DNA of 64,000 bases from Acinetobacter sp. ANC 5054 (GTDB lineage Bacteria; Pseudomonadota; Gammaproteobacteria; Pseudomonadales; Moraxellaceae). The notes under the pieces are model-generated. The model saw only the letters and a list, made by a program, of their open reading frames with translations. It made no database searches and had not been told where the DNA came from. Made by a program: the position numbers and the translations under genes. Positions 1 to 8,369 of the stretch are shown here, one piece after another. Where the stretch lies: contig NZ_NEGG01000003.1 of assembly GCF_002135295.1 (NCBI RefSeq), forward strand, positions 186,001-250,000, read 5' to 3'. Each line of letters begins with the position of its first letter. Position 1 is the first letter of the stretch.

Positions 1-901
1 TGCTTGAGCGCAAGCCTTTGGTGTACCACGCAATATGCTTTCGTGAAATTCGGCAACCTGAATATTCACCGTAAAAACCATAAAGCTCAGATAAATGTCC
101 AAGCAATACATCACGCACTTCAGTAATACTCGGAGCTGCTAAATGCTCACCTGTTTTTAAATAATGCCCCATTTCACGGAAAATCCATGGACGGCCTTGG
201 GCCGCACGTCCAATCATGACAGCATCTGCACCTGTATAGTCCAAGACATATTTGGCTTTTTCAGGTGTATCGATATCACCATTGGCAATGACTGGAATCG
301 TCAACAGCGACTTCACTTCTTTAATAAGGCTGTAACGTGCGGTATTGAGATACATGTCTTCGCGGGTACGTCCATGCAGTGATAATGCTGCAATTCCTGC
401 CTCTTCTGCCCGTTTAGCCACCCTTAGAATATTTTCGTGACCATTCAAATATCCTAGACGAGTTTTTAAAGTTACAGGCACGTCGACAGCAGCTACTACT
501 GTATCTAAAATTCGAGCAACCAAATCTTCATCTTTGAGCAGTGCTGAACCTGCCAATTTATTACAGACTTTTTTGGCTGGACAACCCATATTAATGTCAA
601 CAATTTGTGCGCCATTCGCGACTTGATAACGTGCCGCCTCTGCAAGTTCAGCAGGATCAGAACCTGCAATTTGTGCTGAAATAGGTGCAATTTCACCATC
701 AAAATTTGCACGATATAGACTCTTTTTGCTCATACGCAAAGTTTTGTCTGCCGTCATCATTTCGCTGACTGCATGACCTGCGCCAAAGTATTTACACAGT
801 GTTCTAAAAGGTCTGTCAGTTACACCCGCCATTGGTGCCACCCAAAGTTTTCTTTCGATTGGACGATCGAATAATTCTTGAATAACTGGATGTTGACTCA
901 A
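1..901 (-). CDS. dusB: tRNA-dihydrouridine synthase B, 3' end outside window
   Basis: FMN-dependent enzyme that reduces uridines in the D-loop of tRNA to dihydrouridine. The translated frame shows the Dus signature APMAGVTDRPFR near residue 22, the catalytic-loop NMGCPAKKVCNK with its Cys, the HGRTR motif and the DusB-type GRAAQGRPWIFRE, followed by the late HxxWYxxGL segment; about 300 residues are present, so only some 30-40 C-terminal residues are missing. No ATG is available upstream of the conserved core; a TTG at 901-899 preceded by AGAGG with about 7 nt spacing is the best start, and an in-frame stop lies about 20 nt further upstream. In many gammaproteobacteria dusB is followed by fis, which would lie beyond the left edge. 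Confidence 0.93.
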   Translation of the reverse strand, partial: MSQHPVIQELFDRPIERKLWVAPMAGVTDRPFRTLCKYFGAGHAVSEMMTADKTLRMSKKSLYRANFDGEIAPISAQIAGSDPAELAEAARYQVANGAQIVDINMGCPAKKVCNKLAGSALLKDEDLVARILDTVVAAVDVPVTLKTRLGYLNGHENILRVAKRAEEAGIAALSLHGRTREDMYLNTARYSLIKEVKSLLTIPVIANGDIDTPEKAKYVLDYTGADAVMIGRAAQGRPWIFREMGHYLKTGEHLAAPSITEVRDVLLGHLSELYGFYGEYSGCRISRKHIAWYTKGLRSS

Positions 902-1296
902 TGTGTAAACCTCTAGGTCTTAATATGGTGCAAAAAATGAGTGCCTATTCGCAACGAAACTGCATGATCAACGAACTAATACATGTTCAACAGATTACGA
1001 ATAGCGAAAAATGAGTAAATCATTTAGCAATACGACATGAGAACTCATGACGAAGAATCTAAACTGTGTAGATTTGGAATTCAAATGAGAAAATTGATAA
1101 CGCACCATTTTCAAGCCCATAGTTTAGTGATTTTGACTCGAAATTTCCATGCCTAAGGCTTATTTCGTAGCTAACTCAATATGACTAACCATATATATGT
1201 CTATATGCTCGTCAATTAAATCATAGCATTGTGGACCTAAGTGCTATATTAATTCAATGATGCAATTAAGCTTGCTATGCAATCTGGGAAAACTGA
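902..1296. other. Intergenic region between dusB and a divergent lipoprotein gene
   Basis: About 395 bases with stops in all frames and no recognisable RNA motif. It must hold the divergent promoters of dusB and of the downstream lipoprotein gene, but I cannot assign -35/-10 boxes with confidence. Confidence 0.5.
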
Positions 1297-1668
1297 ATGT
1301 TAAAAATTAAAATCGTATTAGTCATATGCTTAACTTTAGGTCTTGCTGCTTGCCAAAAACCCAATGAAGAGATTTCTTCTGCCGAAGCCGCAACCACACA
1401 AAACAATACAGCATCTTCCGCACAAATCGCTTTTACTCAATCAGATGAAAAAATCGGGTATTATTTAGATCAACTGGATGCACCGAATATATCAATAGAT
1501 GATAAAACTAAAATCTTATGTCAGGACTACCCGAACGAATATAAAAAGCACTATATGCCAGCCATGTTGCAACTTGCATCACAAGACTATACACAAGAAA
1601 AAATGCTCAATGACCTACAAATCTCAATTGACTACTATCGTGAAAAACTCAATATCCGTTGTACATAA
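1297..1668 (+). CDS. Small outer-membrane-type lipoprotein, unknown function
   Basis: Protein of 123 residues. The N-terminus is a lipoprotein signal peptide: a short Lys-containing n-region, a hydrophobic stretch (VLVICLTLGL) and a lipobox LAAC, so the mature protein would start at Cys19. The residue after the cysteine is Gln, not Asp, which by the Lol rule favours sorting to the outer membrane. The next 25 residues are a Ser/Ala/Thr/Asn-rich flexible linker, and the remainder is charged and soluble, with two further cysteines (in KILCQDYP and at IRCT near the C-terminus) that could form a disulfide in the periplasm. I do not recognise a domain. It stands alone and ends before a terminator-like hairpin. 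Confidence 0.75.
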   Translation: MLKIKIVLVICLTLGLAACQKPNEEISSAEAATTQNNTASSAQIAFTQSDEKIGYYLDQLDAPNISIDDKTKILCQDYPNEYKKHYMPAMLQLASQDYTQEKMLNDLQISIDYYREKLNIRCT

Positions 1669-1992
1669 TAAGTATTTTTTCATCATGTCGTCATAATGCA
1701 GCGATAGATTTGAGCTAAGCAAAAAGTTTCATCTTTTGCTGTAATAACAACGTAAAATACACTTCCCGATTCATTCGGGTTTTCTTTTTTTTATACTCTT
1801 TAAATAATCTAAAATGGTCATTTATTTTAACTAAAGCCAAAATCGTGATTTACTTCAAACTATTGAACCAATTTGATATTTAACGCATCCCACCTAAACA
1901 TTTGAGAAACATAAACCCTAATTATTATTACACTTTTAACATAACTTACCCATTAAATTATGTCTTCCATAAAATGAACAGATGAATACATT
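1669..1992. other. Intergenic region, no gene
   Basis: About 320 AT-rich bases. It holds the terminator at 1763-1793 and, near the right end, presumably the promoter of the small exported protein that follows. Nothing else was recognised. Confidence 0.5.
1763..1793 (+). terminator. Rho-independent terminator
   Basis: Short stem CCCGA / TCGGG with a 5-nt loop followed by a run of T with one C. It lies about 95 bases downstream of the lipoprotein stop codon. Confidence 0.6.
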
Positions 1993-2172
1993 ATGAAAAC
2001 TTTAAATAAAGTTCTTTTCGCTACTATTATTTCTACTGCTGCCGCTACTGCATTTGCCGCTGAAGAACAAAAAGTTGAAGCTGCTGCATCTGAGGTTCAA
2101 ACAACTGAAGTTGCTCAAGATGCGACTGAAGCTGTTGAAGCTCCTGCTGCTTCAGAAGCTGCGGCAAAATAA
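1993..2172 (+). CDS. Small Ala/Glu-rich exported protein (59 aa)
   Basis: An open frame of 59 codons beginning MKTLNKVLFATII with a classical Sec signal peptide and an AFA-AEE cleavage site at about residue 22-23. The mature part (about 37 residues) is built only of Ala, Glu, Val, Thr, Gln, Ser, Asp, Pro and Lys, with repeated Glu-Ala pairs, and is probably disordered and acidic. A good terminator follows 17 bases after the stop. Small exported Ala/Glu-rich proteins of this sort are common in Acinetobacter; the function is unknown. It is shorter than usual annotation cut-offs and easy to miss. Confidence 0.7.
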   Translation: MKTLNKVLFATIISTAAATAFAAEEQKVEAAASEVQTTEVAQDATEAVEAPAASEAAAK

Positions 2173-2188
2173 TTTAGATTATTTTGTA

Positions 2189-2215
2189 AAAACCCACTGA
2201 ATGTGGGTTTTTTAT
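2189..2215 (+). terminator. Rho-independent terminator
   Basis: Stem AACCCAC / GTGGGTT with a 5-nt loop, T6 on the right and an A run on the left, so it could act on both strands, serving the small exported protein on the plus strand and the next gene on the minus strand. Confidence 0.8.
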
Positions 2216-2235
2216 TGCAAAAAATAAATCTTTCG

Positions 2236-2445
2236 CTAACGCCATTTCAATCGATTGAGCTGACGATTACGCCGATTCAATCCTAATATTTCTTTACGTT
2301 CCTGAATATCGTCCACAGTAAAATTGAGCTGTAGTGCAAGGACATCTACAGTTAAATGTGAATTTTCGATTAAATAGCAGTCTTGTTCAGTCGACCAAAT
2401 TACAGAAGAAATCAGCAGTTTTGATTTGAGGGGATACTTTGACAT
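2236..2445 (-). CDS. Small basic hypothetical protein
   Basis: About 69 residues when started at MSKYPLKSK; a longer start 17 codons upstream would run back into a hairpin and adds a hydrophobic stretch out of keeping with the rest. The central part (IWSTEQDCYLIENSHLTVDVLALQL) has the look of a SANT/Myb-like or GcrA-like helix-turn-helix, and the C-terminus is strongly basic (NRRNRQLNRLKWR), which would suit nucleic acid binding. That is only a resemblance. It sits in the same orientation as the small membrane protein upstream of it. Confidence 0.55.
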   Translation of the reverse strand: MSKYPLKSKLLISSVIWSTEQDCYLIENSHLTVDVLALQLNFTVDDIQERKEILGLNRRNRQLNRLKWR

Positions 2446-2565
2446 GTCAACATTATAAAATAAATATGCTGGTACAACAAAAAAACCCACTATCAAGTGA
2501 GCTTTTTTAAATAGTCAAAAATCTAAGGTCTGAACAAATTACTATATTATTTCAAAAACTTAAAC

Positions 2566-2748
2566 TTATAAGCTTTCATCTTTAGTAATAAGTACTGAGG
2601 TCAAAATAGGTACGCCAAAACAAGGGAGTAATAACAAAATCCAATACTCCACCATTGGTTTGTCAAAACCAAAATTGATAATCAATGCACCAAGAATCAT
2701 CACAAGTGCAATTAACCCCAAGAAAATATTGAAAAATTTAGCTGGCAT
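2566..2748 (-). CDS. Small two-helix membrane protein
   Basis: Protein of 60 residues with two strongly hydrophobic segments, about residues 6-26 and 35-55, separated by a short turn with a conserved-looking DKP. A clear ribosome binding site AAGGGG lies 6 nt before the ATG, which supports the gene despite its size. No family recognised; inner membrane location is inferred from the helices. Confidence 0.65.
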   Translation of the reverse strand: MPAKFFNIFLGLIALVMILGALIINFGFDKPMVEYWILLLLPCFGVPILTSVLITKDESL

Positions 2749-3022
2749 TCGAATCCCCTTAAAAGTTTATGGTTTTAACTTAGTATACACATTTGATTTT
2801 AATAATCTGTGAAAAATAGATTGAATAAACCTTATAGAAATCCTAAATCTGTGTTTTTTTCCAATAATTACGCATGAATCGTTTGTTTTTAAAAGTTTTA
2901 TTCACTAAAAAATATTGACAGCAGATTTCTCTCAATATACATAATACTCCATCACTTTTGTGATTCGCATAGTATACTGCTCAAGCTTCTTTGCCCGCTT
3001 CGTGGCTGAGTTTTTGGAAAAT

Positions 3023-4228
3023 ATGAATAAACCTTTTTCGTCTGCTTTAAGCTTTAAATCTTTATCTGTAATTGCTTTATCCATAGGACTAAGTGCCTGT
3101 GGCAATGGTTCATGGTGGTCAAAAGATGAACCAACCATGGAACCTGAGCAGATTAAGAAAGCTATTCCGCCTCGTGTCAATGAGCGTTTATCTTGGGCCA
3201 CTGATATTTATGATATTAGTGATCAGCTCGGTATTCCAACCACCAAAGAAAATGTCTGTACGATTGTTGCGGTAGTCGACCAAGAGTCTAACTTTGTCGC
3301 AGACCCTCAAGTGCCTGGACTCGGCGAAAAAGCAGTTAAAGAAGTACAAGATCGTCTAGAAGAAAAGTTTAAAGACAAATTGGGCGATGGTATCGGTGGT
3401 ACTGTTGCAGGCTATTTCCAAGATGTTTTAAAAAATCAGCCTAGCCCTGAAGATAACTATTTAAGCCAGATGCGACGTGTTAAAACTGAACGTGAACTTG
3501 ATGAGTTGTATCGTGAAATATTTGACTACATGTCCAAACATTATCATGTCAGTGCATTAACAGGTGCGGCGAAACTGGTCGGTCAAGACATTGGTGAAAA
3601 ACTAAATCCAATTACAACACTTGGCTCTATGCAAGTTCATATTGGTTATGCGAAAGACCATAAGCGTCAAGGTGGTAATATTGCTGCGCTTCGTACAGAC
3701 ATGTATAGCCAATACGGTGGGCTGTATTACGGCATCCATCGTCTCATGATGTATCCTGCTGAATATGACAAACCCATTTACCGTTTTGCCGATTATAATT
3801 CTGGACGGTATTCAAGCCGAAATGCTGCCTTTCAAAGTATGCTGAATGACTTAACTCCAGCAGAACTGAGTTTGGACGGTGATTTACTGCTTTACAATAA
3901 AGATGGTTCACCACGTTCTGCAAAAAGCCAGTCTGAAACAGCACTAATTGCAGTGTTTGCTGAAAATAATGTTATTGCAACTCCACGCCAAATTCGTTCA
4001 GATTTGAAAAAAGAAAAAGATGATGATTTTGAAGATACGCTCACCTATAAAGCGGTCAAAAAACTGTATCAAGAAAAAACAGGCAAACAACCGTTTTATG
4101 CCATGATGCCTGAAGTGGTTATCTCTGGGCCAAAACTCAGCCGTGACTACAATACCAATTGGTTTGCTACTCGTGTGAATGGACGTTATCAAACATGTAT
4201 GAGCCGCATCAAAAACTTAAAGCTCTAG
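3023..4228 (+). CDS. DUF1615 family lipoprotein
   Basis: About 401 residues from MNKPFSSALS; the frame is open further upstream, but this ATG has a GGAAA-type ribosome binding site and gives a proper lipoprotein signal peptide with lipobox LSAC at about residues 22-25. The rest is an envelope protein with segments typical of the DUF1615 family, including TICTIVAVVDQESNF-like DQESNF, a GSMQVHIGYA stretch and FADYNSGRYSSRNAAFQ. The DQES and NSGRYSSRNAAFQ parts recall lytic-transglycosylase-like folds, so a cell-wall role is conceivable, but no catalytic proof is visible. Its 3' end overlaps the next gene by 34 nt, pointing to translational coupling with the HAD phosphatase. Confidence 0.85.
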   Translation: MNKPFSSALSFKSLSVIALSIGLSACGNGSWWSKDEPTMEPEQIKKAIPPRVNERLSWATDIYDISDQLGIPTTKENVCTIVAVVDQESNFVADPQVPGLGEKAVKEVQDRLEEKFKDKLGDGIGGTVAGYFQDVLKNQPSPEDNYLSQMRRVKTERELDELYREIFDYMSKHYHVSALTGAAKLVGQDIGEKLNPITTLGSMQVHIGYAKDHKRQGGNIAALRTDMYSQYGGLYYGIHRLMMYPAEYDKPIYRFADYNSGRYSSRNAAFQSMLNDLTPAELSLDGDLLLYNKDGSPRSAKSQSETALIAVFAENNVIATPRQIRSDLKKEKDDDFEDTLTYKAVKKLYQEKTGKQPFYAMMPEVVISGPKLSRDYNTNWFATRVNGRYQTCMSRIKNLKL

Positions 4229-4824
4229 CATTATTCGATTTTGATGGAACCCTGTGCAATAAAGACAGTTTCACAGGGTTTATTTTCTATTCACTTTCAA
4301 AACGACATATCGTAAGACAAGGGATAAAAATATTACCTTGGATCCAAGGTTATTATTTAAATTTATACCCAGCGCACGCCATGCGCCCTCGCCTGTATGC
4401 AGCTATGTTTAGCCAAACGGATCAGCAGAAGATACTGAAACTTGCTGAAAACTATGCTGAACAATTGATGACCCAATTAGATCCGCCGTTATATCAACAG
4501 CTCAAACGTCATCAGCAACTTGGTCATGAAGTTGTGCTGGTTTCTGCTTCAGTTGACCTATATTTAAAGCCTATTGCGCATAAACTGGGTGTACACCTCA
4601 TTTGTACGGAAACCGCTTTTCAAAATCAAAAACTTACCGGTCTATATCAAACAGTGGACTGCAGTGGTGAACAAAAGAAACTTCGTGTATTAGAGCAATT
4701 TAATCTACAAGAATATGATCAAGTTTATGCTTATGGTAATAGCGATGAAGACCTTGCTATGTTTGAACTTGCTACTCATCATTTCATGAATGGACAAGAT
4801 AAATGCCTGCCAACGCTGGACTAA
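4195..4824 (+). CDS. HAD superfamily subfamily IB phosphatase
   Basis: Protein of 209 residues from MYEPHQK; an alternative TTG start lies 36 nt upstream. All HAD motifs are present: motif I FDFDGTL with the two catalytic aspartates near residues 15-17, motif II VLVSAS, the conserved Lys region, and motif IV YGNSDEDLAMF. The helical cap between motifs I and II, with a KRHIVRQGIKILPW-like part, matches the SerB-like IB group that acts on phosphoserine, phospholipids or other small phosphomonoesters. The substrate cannot be told. The start codon lies inside the preceding DUF1615 gene. Confidence 0.85.
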   Translation: MYEPHQKLKALALFDFDGTLCNKDSFTGFIFYSLSKRHIVRQGIKILPWIQGYYLNLYPAHAMRPRLYAAMFSQTDQQKILKLAENYAEQLMTQLDPPLYQQLKRHQQLGHEVVLVSASVDLYLKPIAHKLGVHLICTETAFQNQKLTGLYQTVDCSGEQKKLRVLEQFNLQEYDQVYAYGNSDEDLAMFELATHHFMNGQDKCLPTLD

Positions 4825-4999
4825 ATAGACAAATGTACAGCAATAATTTAACCAGATTTAACAATCAAGCATTTAAAATTAAGTCATTCTAATATATAAA
4901 TATATTGATACATTTCTACTTTCACTCCGTATATATTCCGTGTTACTTTTCACAATAATTAAAAATTATGCGGTCCAACATTACAAGACGGAATAGAAT

Positions 5000-5203
5000 A
5001 TGAATCAATTCAATCCCCCAAAATATGTAAAAGGCCTTAATCTTAAATTTGGCGAAAATCCATTCGTTTTATTTGCACAGTTTGCTTTCTCCGCGACACG
5101 CCAAATGTGGACGAAAGAAGAAATTGAGCAAGTCATTCGTGCCGCTAAAAAAGGCAATTACATGAACCTCATGAAAATCCTGCAATTTCATATCAAGAAA
5201 TAA
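5000..5203 (+). CDS. Small conserved hypothetical protein
   Basis: Protein of 67 residues, Lys-rich with aromatic residues, beginning MNQFNPPKYVKGLN. There is a weak hydrophobic patch (FVLFAQFAFSA) but no convincing membrane helix; the second half (TKEEIEQVIRAAKKGNYMNLMKIL) would form amphipathic helices. A GGAA site lies ahead of the ATG and a strong terminator follows, so it is a monocistronic unit of its own. Function unknown. Confidence 0.6.
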   Translation: MNQFNPPKYVKGLNLKFGENPFVLFAQFAFSATRQMWTKEEIEQVIRAAKKGNYMNLMKILQFHIKK

Positions 5204-5232
5204 CATCCAAATAACCTCTAAAAATTTCGCAT

Positions 5233-5262
5233 AAAAAAGCCATACAATTGCATGGCTTTTTT
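5233..5262. terminator. Bidirectional terminator
   Basis: AAAAAAGCCAT / ATGGCTTTTTT stem with an 8-nt loop between two convergent genes; T runs are present on both strands. Confidence 0.85.
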
Positions 5263-5285
5263 ATCACTCAATAAATTACGTCAGA

Positions 5286-6380
5286 TTATTTTTTAAATGG
5301 GAACGCGTACTTCACAATGCGTTTAATCACACTGCCGTACTGTTTCACTAAGCTGGCATTGTTATAATTCAAACCATATTTTTCACATACTGCTTGAACT
5401 TTTGGCGCCATTTTACGGTAACGACGTGCAGGCACATCTGGATATAAGTGGTGCTCAATTTGATGGCTTAAGTGGCCTGTCAAAATATGAAACGCTTCAG
5501 AACCTGTTAGGTTTGAAGAACCACGAATTTGGCGCATATACCAATGACCACGGCTTTCATTTTGTAGTACTGATTTTGGGAACACTTCAACGTCTTTGGT
5601 AAAGTGACCACAGAAAATAATACTGAATGTCCAAACATTACGAATGCCATTTGCCACCAAGTTACCTGTGAATACAGGCAAAGCAGCAGGACCCGCAATC
5701 AAAGGAAAGAAGAAATAATCTTTAAAGAATTGCTTACCAATTTTCTTCTGCGTTGGTTTCCACTCTTCAACAAATTGCTTCCACGTTTTACGCTTATATA
5801 TGACCTTACCAATTTCAAGGTTTTGAATTGCAACACCCCACTGGAAAAGCAAGCAGAACGGAATACTGTAAAGCGGCTGTAAAAGATTGCCCGGTTTCCA
5901 ACGTTGCTCTGGGAATAGACGCACTAAACCATAACCGATGTCATCATCCATACCTTTGATGTTGGTATAAGTATGATGCTTATAGTTATGCGTTTGACGC
6001 CAGTTGTCTGCTGTACCAACAATATCCCATTCATATGTTGGGCCATGGAATTTTGGATCATTCATCCAGTCATATTGACCATGCATAACATTATGACCAA
6101 GTTCCATGTTTTCCATAATTTTGGCAAAGCCAAGCAAGCCTGTACCGAGTAACCAAGCTGGTGGGAACCATCCAGCAAATAACAGCGCACGACCAGCCAA
6201 AGACGAATAACGGATAGTTGAATAAACACGGCGGATATACTTGGCATCTTTCTCGCCAATATCATCTAGCACTTCTTGTTTGATTGCATCGAGTTCACGT
6301 GCAAGCTCATCTAATTGAGTCTGAGTCAGTTCACGGTTTTTAGGGTTTTTAAAATATTCAATTTTTACAGGCATATTCAT
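5286..6380 (-). CDS. Membrane acyl-CoA/acyl desaturase, DesB-like
   Basis: Integral-membrane di-iron fatty acid desaturase of 364 residues. The three histidine boxes are visible: GHNVMH (about 95-100), HNYKHH (131-136) and HQIEHH near residue 310, with hydrophobic segments around residues 60-90 and 210-250. These residues hold the di-iron centre that introduces a double bond in saturated acyl chains, using electrons from the reductase encoded just upstream. The order reductase-desaturase with a divergent TetR regulator matches the desC-desB/desT locus of Pseudomonas aeruginosa. The 12-nt gap to the reductase gene indicates one transcript. Confidence 0.92.
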   Translation of the reverse strand: MNMPVKIEYFKNPKNRELTQTQLDELARELDAIKQEVLDDIGEKDAKYIRRVYSTIRYSSLAGRALLFAGWFPPAWLLGTGLLGFAKIMENMELGHNVMHGQYDWMNDPKFHGPTYEWDIVGTADNWRQTHNYKHHTYTNIKGMDDDIGYGLVRLFPEQRWKPGNLLQPLYSIPFCLLFQWGVAIQNLEIGKVIYKRKTWKQFVEEWKPTQKKIGKQFFKDYFFFPLIAGPAALPVFTGNLVANGIRNVWTFSIIFCGHFTKDVEVFPKSVLQNESRGHWYMRQIRGSSNLTGSEAFHILTGHLSHQIEHHLYPDVPARRYRKMAPKVQAVCEKYGLNYNNASLVKQYGSVIKRIVKYAFPFKK

Positions 6381-6392
6381 GATTTTTCTACC

Positions 6393-7472
6393 TTATAAAT
6401 CAATAACAAGATCAGACTGTGCTGAATTCACACAAATTTTTAGCGTATTACCCGGTTCGGCGTTTTGCGCACCATTTAATAAATTCTTGGTCGCACCTTC
6501 GGCTTTATTGCACACACACTTGTTGCAAATCCCCATGCGACAACCATGCGCGGGCTTCACATTTTGCTGTTCCAAACTCGCCAAAATAGACTGGCCTTTA
6601 GGAATGCTCACGGTTTTATTCGATTTGGTTAAAGTAATATTTACAAAACCAATTTCATCATTTGCCAATGTACTCATGCTGAATGCTTCACTCATAAAGC
6701 ATTGTGCATGACCGAATAATGCTTCAGCTTGTGCAACAAAACCTGAAGGACCACATGCATATACAGTATGCCCTGCAATATTTTCTATTTTCGCCGCGTA
6801 ACTTTCATTTAAACGTGCATCTGCATGTTCTTCTTGGGTGAAGAAAATTTGATATTGGAAATTTGGATACCGATGTGCAAACTCTTCAAAACGTGCTTTA
6901 AATGCTGCATCGACGTGATTTTTCACCCAATACATCAGTTGAATCGGTTGTTCTGCAAACTGCTTGGTTTGGCTCAAGCTTTTTAACATGCTGAGCATAG
7001 GCGTAATACCACTGCCCGCTGCAAGTAAAAGCAATGGACTTGGCGCTTTAGCCAAAGTCATATCGCCAAAAGGTTGACCGAATTCAATAATGTCTTCAAC
7101 TTGTGCTTGCTCAACAAGCCATGAGCTGGCGATACCTGCATTTACTTTCTTAACTGTAAGCAAAACATGCTGATCATCCAGTTTAGTCAAACTATAGGTA
7201 CGTTCATAGCGAATACCATTCACTGTAATAAACACAGGATGATGCTGACCCGCTAGCCCAAATTTAAATAAACGGTTGACCTGAATTGTGAGGCTAACCA
7301 TCTCATTTGCTGCATTTTCCTTCTGCACAATCTTGCCTAAAGCCTGATTTCCAGACCACAAAGGATTAAATTTCTGTAACCAGAAGTTCACCGCATTCAC
7401 GTCTATAACACTGTCTTTCAGTGCATTTAAAGGCTTTTTCGCTTTCTCGAGTACATGCATAGTCAAATACAT
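6393..7472 (-). CDS. Ferredoxin-NADPH-type reductase partner of the desaturase (DesC-like)
   Basis: Iron-sulfur flavoprotein reductase of 359 residues. It has the FAD-binding RTYSL motif near residue 110, the nucleotide-binding GSGITPMLS near residue 175, YACGPSGFV near residue 255, and a C-terminal plant-type 2Fe-2S ferredoxin domain with CRMGICNKC-x-C and a distal Cys near VCV. This architecture passes electrons from NAD(P)H through FAD and the cluster to the di-iron desaturase encoded 12 nt downstream. It is the first gene of the operon that faces the TetR repressor gene. Confidence 0.92.
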   Translation of the reverse strand: MYLTMHVLEKAKKPLNALKDSVIDVNAVNFWLQKFNPLWSGNQALGKIVQKENAANEMVSLTIQVNRLFKFGLAGQHHPVFITVNGIRYERTYSLTKLDDQHVLLTVKKVNAGIASSWLVEQAQVEDIIEFGQPFGDMTLAKAPSPLLLLAAGSGITPMLSMLKSLSQTKQFAEQPIQLMYWVKNHVDAAFKARFEEFAHRYPNFQYQIFFTQEEHADARLNESYAAKIENIAGHTVYACGPSGFVAQAEALFGHAQCFMSEAFSMSTLANDEIGFVNITLTKSNKTVSIPKGQSILASLEQQNVKPAHGCRMGICNKCVCNKAEGATKNLLNGAQNAEPGNTLKICVNSAQSDLVIDL

Positions 7473-7512
7473 CTCATGGGAGGTTTTTAATTATTATACA
7501 CATGTATATATA

Positions 7513-7526
7513 TTTGTATATACAAA
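7513..7526. promoter_or_regulatory. Perfect 14-bp palindrome, candidate DesT-type operator
   Basis: TTTGTATATACAAA reads the same on both strands and lies in the 130-bp region between the divergent reductase-desaturase operon and the TetR gene. A looser surrounding dyad (TGTA at 7503-7506, TACA at 7529-7532) is also present. FabR/DesT repressors bind palindromes in such positions; that this one is the operator is inference. Confidence 0.5.
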
Positions 7527-7604
7527 CGTACATTTTATATGCATTCTCACAAAAGCTATTAGCAAACGCTATAATATGTTAATGTTTTTAATCTATTGAA
7601 AAAT

Positions 7605-8303
7605 ATGACGCAGTCTGCACAGACAAATATGGGTAATATGTACCAAGAAGATTTACATTCAGAAGCTGAAGCACCACTTGCTGTTCGCACAGTCGGTCGA
7701 AAAGCCACCATTACCAAGGAAGAACTGTTTCAGGCAGCGCTTAATCTCATTGGTCCACAAAAAAGCATTTCTTCATTAAGCTTACGTGAAGTTGCACGTG
7801 AGGCTGGAATTGCGCCCAATAGCTTTTATCGTCACTTTAAAGATATTGATGAATTAGCGATTGAATTGATTGACCGTGCAGGTGGCGTTTTACGTCAGAT
7901 TTTGCATGAAGCTCGTCTTAAAGCATCTCGTCAAAGCAGTATTATTCGTAGTTCAGTCGAAGTTTTTATTGAACAGCTTGATGAGGATGAAGGTAATCTC
8001 AGCTTACTCCTACGTGAAGGTTACACAGGTTCACATTCTTATAAAAATGCCGTGGAGCGTCAGTTAAATTACTTCCAACAAGAGTTGAAAGAAGATTTAA
8101 TTTTGCTAGAGCGTTTAAATCAGAGCAAGTTGGCACACCCTGACATCGTTGCCATGGGTATTACTCAATTGGTGTTTAATATGGGTGCTAAAGTCATCGA
8201 TATGCCCGCTGAAGAACGTAAAGAAGTTGCTGAACAAACCATGATTATGATTCGTATGATTCTTGAAGGTGCGCGTCATTTAGATGAAGCTCAGATTCGG
8301 TAA
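7605..8303 (+). CDS. TetR-family repressor of unsaturated fatty acid genes (FabR/DesT-like)
   Basis: About 232 residues from the ATG at MTQSAQT; a TTG 9 nt upstream is possible, and none of the starts has a strong ribosome binding site. After a roughly 30-residue N-terminal extension comes the TetR helix-turn-helix, whose stretch SLREVAREAGIAPNSFYRHF is almost the wording of E. coli FabR and P. aeruginosa DesT. The following LRQIL and LLLRE segments also match that subfamily. Family members sense saturated versus unsaturated acyl-CoA or acyl-ACP and repress desaturase genes. Its divergent position next to the desaturase operon supports that target. Confidence 0.9.
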   Translation: MTQSAQTNMGNMYQEDLHSEAEAPLAVRTVGRKATITKEELFQAALNLIGPQKSISSLSLREVAREAGIAPNSFYRHFKDIDELAIELIDRAGGVLRQILHEARLKASRQSSIIRSSVEVFIEQLDEDEGNLSLLLREGYTGSHSYKNAVERQLNYFQQELKEDLILLERLNQSKLAHPDIVAMGITQLVFNMGAKVIDMPAEERKEVAEQTMIMIRMILEGARHLDEAQIR

Positions 8304-8322
8304 TTCATCGTATTTGGAATTA

Positions 8323-8352
8323 AAAAAGAGACCATTAAGGTCTCTTTTTTTG
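8323..8352 (+). terminator. Terminator of the TetR gene
   Basis: AAAAAAGAGACC / GGTCTCTTTTTTT stem-loop, T7 run, immediately after the TetR stop codon and before the convergent hydrolase gene; usable in both directions. Confidence 0.9.
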
Positions 8353-8369
8353 TGCAAAATTTTGAGCGA

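Noticed and set aside
1928..1960. Further dif-like sequence (TTTTAACATAA)
   Set aside because: Only the XerD-like arm is present; the expected XerC arm is absent.
2960..3022. N-terminal extension of the DUF1615 lipoprotein
   Set aside because: It would put 21 residues ahead of a proper lipoprotein signal peptide and has no ribosome binding site.
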